A stretch of DNA of 64,000 bases from Corynebacterium glyciniphilum AJ 3170 (GCF_007673095.1 NZ_VDYZ01000012.1:1-64000), one strand, 5' to 3'; shown: positions 26,928-39,418, numbered from the stretch's first letter. Notes: generated by a model from the sequence alone, not told the origin. Translations and numbers: made by a program.

Positions 26928-28715
26928 GTGATGAGTGAACGACACGACCCCCGTGACCATGCCCTCGCCGAGGTCGTCGTTGATCTCGGCGCCATCGACC
27001 ACAATGTCAGGACCCTCGTACGCGTTGCCGCCCCCGCAGGCGTGATGGCGATCGTCAAGGCTGACGGGTACAACCACGGCATGGTCGACGTCGCCCGGAC
27101 AACACTCGAGGCCGGGGCCGTAGCTCTCGGGGTTGCGACACTCGGCGAGGCGCTGGCGTTGCGGGACGCCGGGGTGACGGCACCGGTGACCGCGTGGATG
27201 TGGTTGCCGGATCCTGACCAGGAGGACATCGCCGCGGCGTGTACCGCCGGTGTCACCCTGGGCGTGCCGTCAATCGGGCACCTGCGCACCGCCGTCGCGG
27301 CGTCACGGTCGGCGGTGGCTGCGGGGTCGTCGCCGCTGACCGTCGGACTGATGGCGGACACCGGGCTGTCCCGGTCCGGTATCGAGGCGGCGAGGTGGGA
27401 CGAGGCGGTGTCGCTGGCGACGACCGCGGTCCGTGAAGGTGTCCTCACCGTCTCCGGCGTGTTGTCCCATCTCGCGAGCGCGGACGACCCCGCCTCGCCG
27501 GTGACTGACCTCCAGGCACGACGGTTCGTCGACGCGGTCGAGGCGTGCCGTGCGGCGGGACTCGACGTCCCGGTGAACCACATCGCCAACACACCGGCGA
27601 CGTTGTCACGTCCTGACCTGCGACACGAGATGGTGCGCCCCGGGGTCAGCGTGTACGGGGTGTACGCCGTTGACCCGACCGTGATTCCGGTGGGGGAGAG
27701 CGGACCGGTCCAGTTACGTGAGGCGATGACGGTCAGGGCACGGGTCGTGACCACCCGCGTCGTTCCCGCCGGGGAAGGCGTCAGCTACGGACACCTCTGG
27801 CGTGCGGAGCGTGACACCCGCACCGCCGTCGTCGCGATGGGGTACGCCGACGGTCTGCCGAGAAGTATGTCGGGACGGTTCGGGGTGACCGTCAACGGGG
27901 TGTGGTTCCCGCAGATCGGACGGGTCTGCATGGACCAGATCGTCATCGACCTGGGTGCGGCTGACGACGACGGCCCCGGTGCATCGGTCCGGCCCGGTGA
28001 CTGGGCCGTGATCTTCGGTGCCGGAGGACGCTCCGTCGAGGAGATCGCCACCGCCGCCGACACCATCGCCTACGAGGTGCTCACCCTTCCCCGGGGACGG
28101 GTGCGCCGCCGCGTCCTGCCGGCCGCTCCGACGGCCGTCGACGACCCCTTCACCGGGGTGTTCGACGCGGCCTCGGGCACCGTGGAGGTCAGTTCCGCAG
28201 ACTCGATGCGGGCACTCGGGCGGGAACTCGGCAGCCGGCTCCGGGCCGGCGACGTCGTGGTGCTCACCGGTGCGCTCGGGGCGGGGAAGACGACCGTCAC
28301 GCAGGGTATCGCCGCCGGGCTGGGGGTGAAGGGACGGGTCCAGTCACCGACGTTCACGATCATCCGGGAACACCGGCCCGGGGCGTCCGGGGTGGGGCGT
28401 CCCGGGATGCTGCACATGGACGCCTACCGGTTGCTCGGCGACGGGGTCCATGCCGGTGGGACCGGCAGTACCCTGTCTACCCCGTCGCGCAGTGCGGTGC
28501 TCGACGCGCTGGAGTCCCTGGACATCGACGCCGACCTGGAGGACCGTGTGCTCGTCGCTGAATGGGGGCGCGGCGTGGTGGAGTCGCTGGCACCGGCGCG
28601 GTGGATCGACATCGAGATCGACCGCGCCGGGAGCGACGGCCCTGACAGCGGTTCGAACGGTGACTACGAGGACGAGTCACCCCGACAGTTCCATTGGCGC
28701 TGGTCACAGGGGTAG
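26928..28715 (+). CDS. alr-tsaE: Fused alanine racemase-TsaE (t6A ATPase subunit)
   Basis: One 595-aa frame joins two usually separate proteins. Residues 1 to about 385 are alanine racemase (L-Ala to D-Ala for peptidoglycan), with the PLP lysine in VKADGYNHG, GVMSH-like GVLSHLASAD and the catalytic region YADGLPR/CMDQ. Residues from about 405 are TsaE, the ATPase of the tRNA t6A complex, with Walker A GALGAGKTT, SPTFTIIREH and HMDAYRLL. There is no stop or internal ribosome site in the linker, so it is a real fusion. The start is GTG 26928 or ATG 26931 after GGGGA. It is followed by a terminator and the other t6A genes. Confidence 0.92.
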   Translation: MMSERHDPRDHALAEVVVDLGAIDHNVRTLVRVAAPAGVMAIVKADGYNHGMVDVARTTLEAGAVALGVATLGEALALRDAGVTAPVTAWMWLPDPDQEDIAAACTAGVTLGVPSIGHLRTAVAASRSAVAAGSSPLTVGLMADTGLSRSGIEAARWDEAVSLATTAVREGVLTVSGVLSHLASADDPASPVTDLQARRFVDAVEACRAAGLDVPVNHIANTPATLSRPDLRHEMVRPGVSVYGVYAVDPTVIPVGESGPVQLREAMTVRARVVTTRVVPAGEGVSYGHLWRAERDTRTAVVAMGYADGLPRSMSGRFGVTVNGVWFPQIGRVCMDQIVIDLGAADDDGPGASVRPGDWAVIFGAGGRSVEEIATAADTIAYEVLTLPRGRVRRRVLPAAPTAVDDPFTGVFDAASGTVEVSSADSMRALGRELGSRLRAGDVVVLTGALGAGKTTVTQGIAAGLGVKGRVQSPTFTIIREHRPGASGVGRPGMLHMDAYRLLGDGVHAGGTGSTLSTPSRSAVLDALESLDIDADLEDRVLVAEWGRGVVESLAPARWIDIEIDRAGSDGPDSGSNGDYEDESPRQFHWRWSQG

Positions 28716-28824
28716 CACTTCTGAATCCCCCCGATAATATCCCCCATAAGTGGAATTGATTGGCGAGAAACTGCATGTGGTGCCAAAATGGGTGACGGAT
28801 CACCGTGAGGGGTGTATCCAGAGG

Positions 28825-28853
28825 CCCCGTCGCAATTGGAGAGTGCGACGGGG
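28825..28853 (+). terminator. Terminator after alr-tsaE
   Basis: CCCCGTCGCA and TGCGACGGGG form a perfect 10-bp stem around a 9-nt loop, followed by CTTCG. Confidence 0.7.
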
Positions 28854-28883
28854 CTTCGCCTATTCCGTGTCGGGGTGCCGGGG

Positions 28884-28889
28884 TAGGAT
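28884..28889 (+). promoter_or_regulatory. Probable -10 box of tsaB-rimI-tsaD, leaderless
   Basis: TAGGAT is followed by 8 bases and then the ATG at 28898. The terminator just upstream supports an independent transcription start here. Confidence 0.4.
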
Positions 28890-28897
28890 CACATTCC

Positions 28898-31318
28898 ATG
28901 CATGTTCTCTCGGTCGACACTTCCACCTCGTACGTCATCGCGGGGGTGGTGGAGTGTCCCGTCGGTTCTGCGGACGGTTCTGCGGTCGGTTCTGGGCAAC
29001 GGCCACGTCTGCTCGCCGAGCGGGTGGAACTCAACCCGCGGGGGCATATGGAGGTGCTCACGCCGAACATCCTCGCGGCCCTCGAGGACGCTGGAATCAC
29101 CCCCGAGGACCTGGACGCGGTCGTCGTGGGAGTCGGTCCCGGTCCGTTCACCGGACTGCGCGTCGGGATGGCGACCGGCGCGGCATTCGGTGACGCCCTC
29201 GGCATCCCCGCGCACGGGGTCCCGGGGCATTGTGCCACCGCCGCCACCGCCGCCACCGCCGCCACCGCTGCCACTGTCGTCGGCGGCAGCTCCCGTCGCC
29301 TGGTTGTCAGTGACGCACGGCGGCGCGAGTGGTACTGGAGCCTCGTCGACGGTGCCACCGGGGTGGTGCTCGACGGTCCGGCGGTCGCCGCGCCGGACGA
29401 CGTCATCGCGGCGGTTCCGGAGGCGGAGGTCCTGGCCTCCCGGGAGGCTGCCGAGCGGGCCGGCGGAGTGACGGGGTGGACGGTGGTGGACGCGGACGCC
29501 CGTCCCACCCCGGTCGGTCTCGTCACCGCGGCGGTGCAGCTTCTCGGGGGTGTTGAGGGGTTACGACATCCTGGTGCCCCGCTGCGGGCGCTGTACCTGC
29601 GCCGTCCGGATGCAGTGGAACCGAAAGCGGTGCAGACCTCCGCGGCCCTCGACTTCAGTCGTGTGGATGAGGTCGGTGACAGCGCCGGTGAGGTGCCGGC
29701 GCCGGAGGACGCAGCGGGTGAGGAGCAGCCGAGCGTCGGGCCACTCGCCCCTCAGGCCGCAGCACGGTGCGCCGAGATCGAGGCGGAGCTCTTCCACGGG
29801 GACTCGCCGTGGCCGGAGGCGGGGTTCGCCAGTGAGATCACCGCGCCGAACACGGTATACCTGGGCATGGTCACCGGGCAGGGGACGTCGCAGGAGCGGC
29901 TGGTCGGCTACGCCGGCCTGGCGAAGAACGGTCCGGCCGGCGACCCGGAGTTCGAGATCCACACGATCGGCCTGGAGCCTGCCGTGCAGGGGCGGGGGTG
30001 GTCCCGCATGCTGATGGATCCTCTGATGGATCTCGCGGACAGGGACGACGGTCCGGTCTACCTGGAGGTCCGGACCGACAATGGTCCGGCGATCAACCTG
30101 TACCGCAGTTACGGTTTCGACATCACCGGTACCCGCCGTAACTACTACCGGCCTTCCGGTGCGGACGCCTACACGATGTGCCGCCCGGCCCGGTCACAGC
30201 GGATGTCTGAGGCGCCGCGCCTGATCATGGGGATCGAGAGCTCCTGTGACGAGACCGGTGTGGGGGTGGTCGAGCTGCACTCCGACGGGCGGGTCCGGCA
30301 GGTGTCGAACCGGGTGGCCTCCTCCATGGAGCAGCACGCCCGATTCGGAGGGGTGGTGCCGGAGATCGCCTCCCGTGCGCACCTGGAGTCGATGGGGCCG
30401 ACGATGACGGCGGCTCTCGACGATCTTGAACGGGCGACGGCGGCCACCGGGGGACGTCGTCGCCCGGACGCGGTGGCGGCGACGGTGGGGCCCGGTCTCG
30501 CCGGGGCACTGCTGGTCGGCGCGGCGGCGGCCAAGGCGTACGCGGCGGCGTGGGGGGTGCCGTTCTACGGCGTCAACCACCTCGGCGGGCACGTGGCCGT
30601 CGGCACGCTCGAGGTGGACGGTGATGACGCCGGGGCGGTCGGCGATCTCGACCGTGCGGTCGCACTGCTGGTCAGCGGCGGGCACACGCAGATCCTCCAG
30701 GTCAACGGGGTCGGCCGTCCGATGGTCGAACTGGGATCCACACTGGATGACGCCGCCGGTGAGGCCTACGACAAGGTCGCCCGGCTGCTCGGACTCGGGT
30801 ACCCGGGTGGACCCGTGATCGACCGGCTCGCCGCGCAGGGGAACCCGGCAGCGATCGCCTTCCCCCGGGGGATGAGCCGCCCGGGGGACGCCGCCTACGA
30901 CTTCTCCTTCTCCGGGCTCAAGACAGCGGTCGCCAGGTTCGTGGAGAAGGCAGCTGCAGAGGGGCGCACCGTTCCGGTCGAGGACGTCTGCGCGTCCTTC
31001 CAGGAGGCGGTCGTGGACGTACTGACCGCGAAGGCGGTGCGGGCCTGTGTCGACACCGGTGCGACGGTGATGCTGCTCGGTGGGGGAGTCTCCGCCAACC
31101 GTCGTCTGCGGGCGCTCGCCGCCGAACGGTGTGCGGCAGTGGGCGTGCGACTCGTCGTCCCGGCGCTGCCACTGTGCACGGACAACGGGGTGATGATCGC
31201 GACGCTCGCGGCGCGGCTGATCGAGGCGGGAGCACCGGCGAGCTCACTGGATGCCGCGACCGACCCCTCGATGGATGTCGAGGTGCCGGTGTTGGCACCC
31301 TCCCTTGTTGAGGGCTAG
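28898..31318 (+). CDS. tsaB-rimI-tsaD: Triple fusion TsaB-RimI-TsaD
   Basis: One uninterrupted 806-aa frame. Residues 1 to about 245 are TsaB ([25 protein letters not shown]), the scaffold of the t6A complex. About 285-430 is a RimI GNAT acetyltransferase ([28 protein letters not shown]) that acetylates ribosomal protein S18. From about 436 is TsaD ([23 protein letters not shown], metal ligands in [18 protein letters not shown]), which transfers threonylcarbamoyl to A37 of tRNA. An ATG at 30203 corresponds to the usual tsaD start but has no good ribosome site. With TsaE fused to Alr just upstream, t6A functions other than TsaC lie in two polypeptides. Confidence 0.93.
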   Translation: MHVLSVDTSTSYVIAGVVECPVGSADGSAVGSGQRPRLLAERVELNPRGHMEVLTPNILAALEDAGITPEDLDAVVVGVGPGPFTGLRVGMATGAAFGDALGIPAHGVPGHCATAATAATAATAATVVGGSSRRLVVSDARRREWYWSLVDGATGVVLDGPAVAAPDDVIAAVPEAEVLASREAAERAGGVTGWTVVDADARPTPVGLVTAAVQLLGGVEGLRHPGAPLRALYLRRPDAVEPKAVQTSAALDFSRVDEVGDSAGEVPAPEDAAGEEQPSVGPLAPQAAARCAEIEAELFHGDSPWPEAGFASEITAPNTVYLGMVTGQGTSQERLVGYAGLAKNGPAGDPEFEIHTIGLEPAVQGRGWSRMLMDPLMDLADRDDGPVYLEVRTDNGPAINLYRSYGFDITGTRRNYYRPSGADAYTMCRPARSQRMSEAPRLIMGIESSCDETGVGVVELHSDGRVRQVSNRVASSMEQHARFGGVVPEIASRAHLESMGPTMTAALDDLERATAATGGRRRPDAVAATVGPGLAGALLVGAAAAKAYAAAWGVPFYGVNHLGGHVAVGTLEVDGDDAGAVGDLDRAVALLVSGGHTQILQVNGVGRPMVELGSTLDDAAGEAYDKVARLLGLGYPGGPVIDRLAAQGNPAAIAFPRGMSRPGDAAYDFSFSGLKTAVARFVEKAAAEGRTVPVEDVCASFQEAVVDVLTAKAVRACVDTGATVMLLGGGVSANRRLRALAAERCAAVGVRLVVPALPLCTDNGVMIATLAARLIEAGAPASSLDAATDPSMDVEVPVLAPSLVEG

Positions 31319-31341
31319 CACTTGGCAGGGTAGAGTGCCAA
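31315..31341. promoter_or_regulatory. CIRCE-like HrcA operator before groES
   Basis: CTAGCACTT-N9-GAGTGCCAA matches CIRCE (TTAGCACTC-N9-GAGTGCTAA) at 7 of 9 and 8 of 9 arm positions. It overlaps a second, perfect inverted repeat ACTTGGCA-N8-TGCCAAGT at 31320-31343 and the last bases of the upstream gene. Confidence 0.75.
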
Positions 31342-31454
31342 GTGGTTGTGTGACACACAGTTGTTCACCCGCGACGACGGCTGTGCAGGATATACCAACC
31401 GGAACACAAGACAATTCCGATCACTGCATGTACGCAAACACGGAGGTATTCAAC

Positions 31455-31760
31455 GTGGCTAACGTCAACATCAAGCCGCTCGAGGACCGCGTCCTCGTCC
31501 AGATCGTCGAGGCCGAGACCACCACCGCATCCGGTCTGGTCATCCCGGACTCCGCCAAGGAGAAGCCGCAGGAGGCCACCGTCGTGGCTGTCGGCCCGGG
31601 CCGTTGGCACGACGATGACGACCGCATCCCGATGGACGTCGAGGTCGGCGACACGGTCGTGTTCTCCCGCTACGGCGGCACCGAGCTCAAGTACGACGGG
31701 GAAGAGTACCTGCTGCTCAACCAGCGGGACATCCTCGCCGTCGTCGACTCCGCGAAGTAG
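31455..31760 (+). CDS. groES: Co-chaperonin GroES
   Basis: A 101-aa lid of the GroEL chaperonin. The start is GTG 31455 with GGAGG 8 bp upstream. It opens [16 protein letters not shown] and has the mobile loop ([20 protein letters not shown]) and the end [11 protein letters not shown]. It is the first gene of the groESL operon behind a CIRCE element. Confidence 0.97.
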   Translation: MANVNIKPLEDRVLVQIVEAETTTASGLVIPDSAKEKPQEATVVAVGPGRWHDDDDRIPMDVEVGDTVVFSRYGGTELKYDGEEYLLLNQRDILAVVDSAK

Positions 31761-31767
31761 GTCGTGA

Positions 31768-33384
<1,617 letters not shown>

Positions 33385-33401
33385 GGGTCCCGGGCACGTC
33401 T

Positions 33402-33445
33402 GAAGCCCCCGTTTCCGGTCATGTTCTGGCCGGGGCGGGGGCTTC
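33402..33445 (+). terminator. Terminator after groEL
   Basis: GAAGCCCCCG and CGGGGGCTTC form a perfect 10-bp outer stem with further pairing inside (CCGG/GCCGG). Confidence 0.75.
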
Positions 33446-33577
33446 GTCGTTCTGTTGTCACGGTCCGTCCCGCCGGCGGCCGGCGGGACGGAGGCCTCAG
33501 GGCGGCCGTGTGGGGTTATTCCACCCCCTGGTCTCTGTGCGGGACCTGCACCTGCCCACGTCCCCACACTCTGCGTG

Positions 33578-33898
33578 TCAGGACGCCAGTCGGCGGCTTT
33601 CCCGGGCGGGCCGGAGACGCCGGGTGCGCCCGTTCTGGGCGGCGGCCCGCTCGGACTCACCCATTCCACCCCAGATCCCGTAGACCTCCCCGACGCTGAG
33701 AGCGTGCTCCTTGCACTGGGCCAGTACCGGGCATTCGTTGCAGATGGCTTTGGCGCGGTGTTCCCGCAGTGAGCGTGCCCGCCCACGTTCTCCGTCGGGG
33801 TGGAAGAAGACGGCGGACTCTGCTCCCCGGCATGAACCGTGGAGCTGCCAGTCCCAGAAGGCTGTGGCGGGGCCGGGGAGGTCGCTCGTCTGTGGCAT
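33578..33898 (-). CDS. whcD: WhiB-family iron-sulfur regulator (WhcD/WhiB3-like)
   Basis: A 106-aa WhiB protein. Four cysteines bind a [4Fe-4S] cluster: one in LHGSCRG, then ICNECPVLAQC, which gives C-x2-C-x5-C. The turn GIWGG and a basic C-terminal DNA-binding stretch (RRLRPARESRR) follow. ATG 33898 has AGGAGAA 6 bp upstream. Its place between groEL and sigD is that of whcD in corynebacteria, where such proteins control division or redox genes with sigma factors. Confidence 0.88.
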   Translation of the reverse strand: MPQTSDLPGPATAFWDWQLHGSCRGAESAVFFHPDGERGRARSLREHRAKAICNECPVLAQCKEHALSVGEVYGIWGGMGESERAAAQNGRTRRLRPARESRRLAS

Positions 33899-34172
33899 GG
33901 CTGTTCTCCTGTACGTCAAGTATTTCTGAGTGCTGAATCCGGTGGAGCTGCGTTCTTTCCACCGACCCCCAGGGTCGTCCCCGTATGTGAACAACAGGTG
34001 TCCGGCAGCTGTTCAGGATGTGACATTTTCCGCGGTCGGCATACTGCGGTTCCCGCCGGGTATCACCGGCTGAGTCCCGGGCGCGCGGTTTGCTGTGGTA
34101 ATTTCACCCCACAGGCAGGCGAGCTTGACCGGCGAACCGACAGCCTGCCCTGACCGTGGTTTCACGAGGACT

Positions 34173-34757
34173 ATGACAGCGACTGACGACATCGACGAGG
34201 CTCTGCCCCGTCTCGTACCCTCCGCAGTGGAGGGGGACGGGCGGGCGCTCCAGCGCATCATCGATCTCATCCACCCGCCGGTCGTGCGGTACTGCCGGGC
34301 CCGTGTCCCGTCCACGAAGTACCCCACCCCGGAGGACCTGGCGCAGGAGATCTGTCTCGCCGTCGCACGCGCGATACCCGGGTACGAGGACCAGGGCAAA
34401 CCGTTCATGGCGTTCGTCTACCGGATCGCCGCGAACAAGATCGTCGACGCCCGTCGCTCGCAGTCCCGTGACCTGTCGGTTCCCACCGACGAGGTACCGG
34501 ATCAGGAGGTCGTCACCAGTACCCCTGAATCGGTGGCTGTCGACCTGAGTTCCTGTAACGAAGTCGCCCAGTTGCTCGATACGCTCAGTGACAAGGCACG
34601 ACAGATCGTGACTCTCAGGGTCTTCGGTGGATACTCTGCCGAGGAGACGGCGGAGATCGTCGGGTCGACTGCCGGCGCGGTGCGGGTTGCACAGTTCAGG
34701 GCGTTGGCCAAGATGCGGGAGACCCTGGAATCCCGCGAGACTTCGAGGACGGAATGA
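34173..34757 (+). CDS. sigD: ECF RNA polymerase sigma factor SigD
   Basis: A 194-aa group 4 sigma factor. Region 2 (PEDLAQEICLAVARAIPGYE ... FVYRIAANKIVDARRSQ) and region 4 (LSDKARQIVTLRVFGGYS ... VRVAQFRALAKMR) are clear. GAGGA precedes the ATG. The stop overlaps the next gene (ATGA). In the mycobacterial and corynebacterial relatives SigD controls cell-envelope and mycolate genes and is held by the membrane anti-sigma factor encoded next. Confidence 0.9.
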   Translation: MTATDDIDEALPRLVPSAVEGDGRALQRIIDLIHPPVVRYCRARVPSTKYPTPEDLAQEICLAVARAIPGYEDQGKPFMAFVYRIAANKIVDARRSQSRDLSVPTDEVPDQEVVTSTPESVAVDLSSCNEVAQLLDTLSDKARQIVTLRVFGGYSAEETAEIVGSTAGAVRVAQFRALAKMRETLESRETSRTE

Positions 34758-35647
34758 TGGACAAGCACAGGTGGGACCCGCAGGGTTTCGACGACGATGC
34801 CATGAATGGTGTCGACGTCGATGCCGTGCGCGCAGCCGACCGGATGCTGGACGCCATTGCCGCCGGGGAGAAGGTCGACGGTGCCGATCCGCTCTACCGC
34901 CTTCTCGCGGATGCCCGCGCCGAGAGTGCACGGGACATTCCGGCCGCTCCCGTCGTCGACCCTACTGAGGCGCAGGACGACACGGCTGCGGTGACGTCTC
35001 TGGCGGGACGTCGGCGGCGCCGCGCGATGCGCCGTGCCGGTGGTGTCGCCGCCCTGGGCGGGGTCTCGTTGACGTCCCTGGTGGTGGGCAGTGGTGTCGC
35101 CGCCGCGCTTGTCGTCGGCGGATTCACCGTCGGGGCCTTGACGACAGGTAATTCCGGGAGCTCCGGACAGCAGGACTCCGTCGTCGCCGAATCCGCACAG
35201 CAGGGTGGAGGGGATGACGCGGATGCGCCGGGCCGTTCCGGCGACACGAAACCTGATGCGTCTGCTCCGGCGTCGGAGGGACATGACGACCCCTCCGCAC
35301 CCGCCACAGACGACGGCGCCGTCGACCCCGGTGCCGATGCAGGCGGCATGGTGCTGGCGGATCCGGAGCCGGGTACCGAGGCTCAGCCCGTCGATCCGAC
35401 CGACACGACCGGCGACGGCGGCGCGGCGCCGGACGGGGGAGAGACGTCCGGTGACGCCGAAGCCTCCGAGATGCCTGCCGAGACCCCCGGGGCGGGCGGC
35501 GGGCCGATGGTGATGGCGGAGCCGCAGCGTGGTGCCGCGGCAGCCCCGTCGAAGACGACGTCGACCACGTCGTCCACCCCGAGCAGCACGCCGAAGTCCC
35601 AGCGCGAGCAGGATGAGCCTGAGGCCGGGGCAGAACCCTCCTCCTGA
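34754..35647 (+). CDS. rsdA: Anti-sigma-D factor RsdA
   Basis: A 297-aa protein. The N-terminal cytosolic sigma-binding part (about 85 residues, WDPQGFDDDAMNGVDVDAV) is followed by one membrane helix (SLTSLVVGSGVAAALVVGGF at about 104-123) and a long disordered Asp/Pro/Thr-rich extracytoplasmic domain. It is coupled to sigD by a 4-bp overlap, the standard arrangement for an anti-sigma factor released by regulated proteolysis. ATG 34757 is the alternative start. Confidence 0.85.
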   Translation: MMDKHRWDPQGFDDDAMNGVDVDAVRAADRMLDAIAAGEKVDGADPLYRLLADARAESARDIPAAPVVDPTEAQDDTAAVTSLAGRRRRRAMRRAGGVAALGGVSLTSLVVGSGVAAALVVGGFTVGALTTGNSGSSGQQDSVVAESAQQGGGDDADAPGRSGDTKPDASAPASEGHDDPSAPATDDGAVDPGADAGGMVLADPEPGTEAQPVDPTDTTGDGGAAPDGGETSGDAEASEMPAETPGAGGGPMVMAEPQRGAAAAPSKTTSTTSSTPSSTPKSQREQDEPEAGAEPSS

Positions 35648-35686
35648 CCGCGAGACGGCCGTTCTCCGGCGACGGAGTCGTGGTTC

Positions 35687-36094
35687 CTAGCGGCCCCACT
35701 TACGGAATGTCCGCGGTCCACGGCTCAGCCAGTCGGCGGCGTCGGCGTACCCGGCGCAGTAGTCCCAGGGCACGTAGAAATCCGGGTCGGGGTCGGCGCC
35801 CGGTTCGTGGACCGGCACCGGGCCGTCATTGAGCATGGTCGACAGGTTGGACACCAGGATCGGCCAGTCGTAGTAGTGCAGCTCCTGGCAGTCGTCACAG
35901 GTCATCGCCACACCCAGAACCCCGCGGGGTTCCAGCAGCTCGCGAAAACGGCGGACGTTGGCCAGGTCCTCGCGCAGTGCGTCGCGCTCGTCATCGGACA
36001 GCGGCTCGTCCACGTCGTCATCGAACAGGGCCGCCGGATCCTCCGGATCATCGGCGAAGGGGTCCGGGGGCATCAGAGAATCGTCGAAGTCCAC
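35687..36094 (-). CDS. DUF5319 family protein
   Basis: A 135-aa acidic cytosolic protein of unknown function that is conserved between rsdA and guaB in corynebacteria and mycobacteria. The start is GTG 36094. Visible features are a Pro/Asp-rich N-terminus, a long helix (SDDERDALREDLANVRRF), a CDDC pair (MTCDDCQELHYYDW) that could bind metal or be redox active, and an aromatic C-terminus (YVPWDYCAGYADAADW). Divergent from guaB. Confidence 0.8.
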   Translation of the reverse strand: MDFDDSLMPPDPFADDPEDPAALFDDDVDEPLSDDERDALREDLANVRRFRELLEPRGVLGVAMTCDDCQELHYYDWPILVSNLSTMLNDGPVPVHEPGADPDPDFYVPWDYCAGYADAADWLSRGPRTFRKWGR

Positions 36095-36193
36095 GGACAC
36101 GAGACTACCTGCTGTGAACGGCGAGGGGAACAGTGCCGTACGTCCTGTGCGCGTCCCGTGCGCGGGATGCCGGGCACTCCGGGTACTGATGGC

Positions 36194-36219
36194 GGATAAC
36201 CGTGCGCGACGGGTTATCC
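36194..36219. promoter_or_regulatory. Inverted repeat in the guaB promoter region
   Basis: GGATAACC-N10-GGTTATCC has perfect 8-bp arms about 80 bases before guaB and 100 bases from the DUF5319 start. It is a candidate operator; the binding protein is unknown. Confidence 0.45.
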
Positions 36220-36254
36220 TGTCTGGTAGAACACCCGACGACAGTTCCGGCTGA

Positions 36255-37826
<1,572 letters not shown>

Positions 37827-37839
37827 GAACCAGGTACCC

Positions 37840-38991
37840 ATGCAGGAACAGGTGAACATCGGGATGGGGCGGACGGCGCGCCGCGTCGTCGGATTCGACC
37901 AGATCAACATCGTGCCGTCACGACGTACCCGTTCGTCCCACGACGTCGACACGACCTGGCGGATCGACGCCTACCGCTTCGACATCCCCTTCATGGCGCA
38001 CCCGTCTGATGCTGTGGTGACCCCGGAGTTCGCCGTGGAGTTCGGCCGTCTCGGCGGCCTCCCCGTCATCAACGCCGAGGGGCTGTGGGGGCGTCACCGT
38101 GACCTCGAGGGCGCCCTCGCGAGAGTCCGCACGGCCGCCGGTGACTCCGACCCGCTCGGCCTCCCCGCCCCGGACAATGCCGCACAACGCGTGCTCCAGG
38201 AGCTGCACGCTGCACCGGTGGACCACGGTCTGCTGGCGGAACGACTGGCGGAGGTCCGGGACTCCGGTGTGACCTTCGGTGTTCGTGTCTCCCCGCAGAA
38301 CGCCCGCGACTTCGCCCCCGCTCTGATCAAGGCGGGCATCGACCTGCTGGTGATCCAGGGCACGCTGGTCTCGGCGGAGCACGTGTACTCCAACGGTGAA
38401 CCGCTGAACCTCAAGGAGTTCATCGGCTCGGTGGACGTCCCCGTCATCGCCGGCGGGGTGGTGGACTACACCACCGCGATGCACCTCATGCGGACCGGCG
38501 CGGCCGGTGTCATCGTCGGGTCGGGCACCACGACGAACAGTCAGGCGTTGGGGATCGACGTCCCCATGGCCTCCGCGGTCGCCGACGCCGCCGCTGCCCG
38601 GCTGGACTACCTGGATGAGACGGGTGGACGGTATGTCCACGTCATCGCCGACTCTCACATGGAGGTCGCCGGTGACATCGCCAAGGCCATCGCCTGTGGG
38701 GCGGACGCCGTGTCCCTCGGGGCGCCGCTGGCCATGGCGGACACCTCCGGCGGGCGGGGCCATTTCTGGCCTTCCGTGGCGGCACACCCGAGCCTCCCCC
38801 GTGGCGAGGCGGAGGCGGTGTACGGCACCTTCGGTTCCCGCGAGACCCTGCCGCTGGAGAAGCTGCTGTTCGGCCCCACGGACACCCCCTACGGCGAGGA
38901 GAACCTCGTCGGTGGCCTGCGACGGTCGATGGCCAAGTGCGGGTACACCGACCTGAAGAGTTTTCAGAAAGTCCCGTTGGCGGTGCGCTGA
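37840..38991 (+). CDS. guaB3: GuaB3 family IMP dehydrogenase-related protein
   Basis: A 383-aa paralogue of IMPDH/GMP reductase that always accompanies guaB in actinobacteria. It retains the barrel but lacks CBS domains. Signature regions are RRVVGFDQINIVPSRRTRS, PFMAHPSDAVVTPEFA, AGVIVGSGTTTNSQALG (no GSxCTT catalytic cysteine) and GGRGHFWPS. The role is not settled in these organisms. Transcribed with guaB and followed by a strong hairpin. Confidence 0.9.
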   Translation: MQEQVNIGMGRTARRVVGFDQINIVPSRRTRSSHDVDTTWRIDAYRFDIPFMAHPSDAVVTPEFAVEFGRLGGLPVINAEGLWGRHRDLEGALARVRTAAGDSDPLGLPAPDNAAQRVLQELHAAPVDHGLLAERLAEVRDSGVTFGVRVSPQNARDFAPALIKAGIDLLVIQGTLVSAEHVYSNGEPLNLKEFIGSVDVPVIAGGVVDYTTAMHLMRTGAAGVIVGSGTTTNSQALGIDVPMASAVADAAAARLDYLDETGGRYVHVIADSHMEVAGDIAKAIACGADAVSLGAPLAMADTSGGRGHFWPSVAAHPSLPRGEAEAVYGTFGSRETLPLEKLLFGPTDTPYGEENLVGGLRRSMAKCGYTDLKSFQKVPLAVR

Positions 38992-39056
38992 CGCAGCCGT
39001 GGTTCTGCCCCGGGGATGGGGCGCGTTATCCACAGGTGGCAGAGCAGGTGGTTCAG

Positions 39057-39108
39057 CGGCAGAGGTACCGGTCGGTTTTTACCTCTGATCCGACCGGTAC
39101 CTCTGCCG
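39057..39108 (+). terminator. Long perfect hairpin after guaB3
   Basis: CGGCAGAGGTACCGGTCGG and its exact complement (19 bp each) flank a 14-nt loop. Related shorter repeats of the same motif lie on both sides (GGTGGCAGAG near 39035, and GGTGCC-N6-GGCACC at 39116-39133). It lies between convergent genes, so it could terminate both strands. Confidence 0.7.
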
Positions 39109-39109
39109 T

Positions 39110-39418
39110 TCAGACGGTGCCTCTGCCGGCACCGGGAGTATCTCCCGGCTGAGGGGCGTCGGACCCGGTACGTGGGGTGTGCATGTCCCGGGCCTGGCGG
39201 TTCGCACGGAGTTCCTCCAGGAGCTCGTCGAAGAACAGGCGGGCGTTGACCCATTTCTCCGATGATGCGTTGATCAGGTGCGGGAGCTGTTCGACGGCGT
39301 CATGCTGCTGCCGGAGGCGACGATGTTCTGCAAGCTCCTCTCGGAGAGCCTGCAGAGCGTCTTCGGCATCGACGAGGATGCGTTCGAGCTGGTCTTCGGT
39401 GGGGTCGGGGGTGGTCAC
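39110..39418 (-). CDS. Small conserved coiled-coil protein, 102 aa
   Basis: A short helical protein with a leucine/glutamate-rich coiled coil (ILVDAEDALQALREELAEHR) and a second helix (FFDELLEELRANRQ). No catalytic motif. The GTG start overlaps the stop of the Na/Pi transporter gene by 4 bp, so it is probably a regulatory or stabilising partner of the transporter, in the manner of PhoU-like accessory regions. The function is inferred from coupling only. Confidence 0.6.
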   Translation of the reverse strand: MTTPDPTEDQLERILVDAEDALQALREELAEHRRLRQQHDAVEQLPHLINASSEKWVNARLFFDELLEELRANRQARDMHTPRTGSDAPQPGDTPGAGRGTV

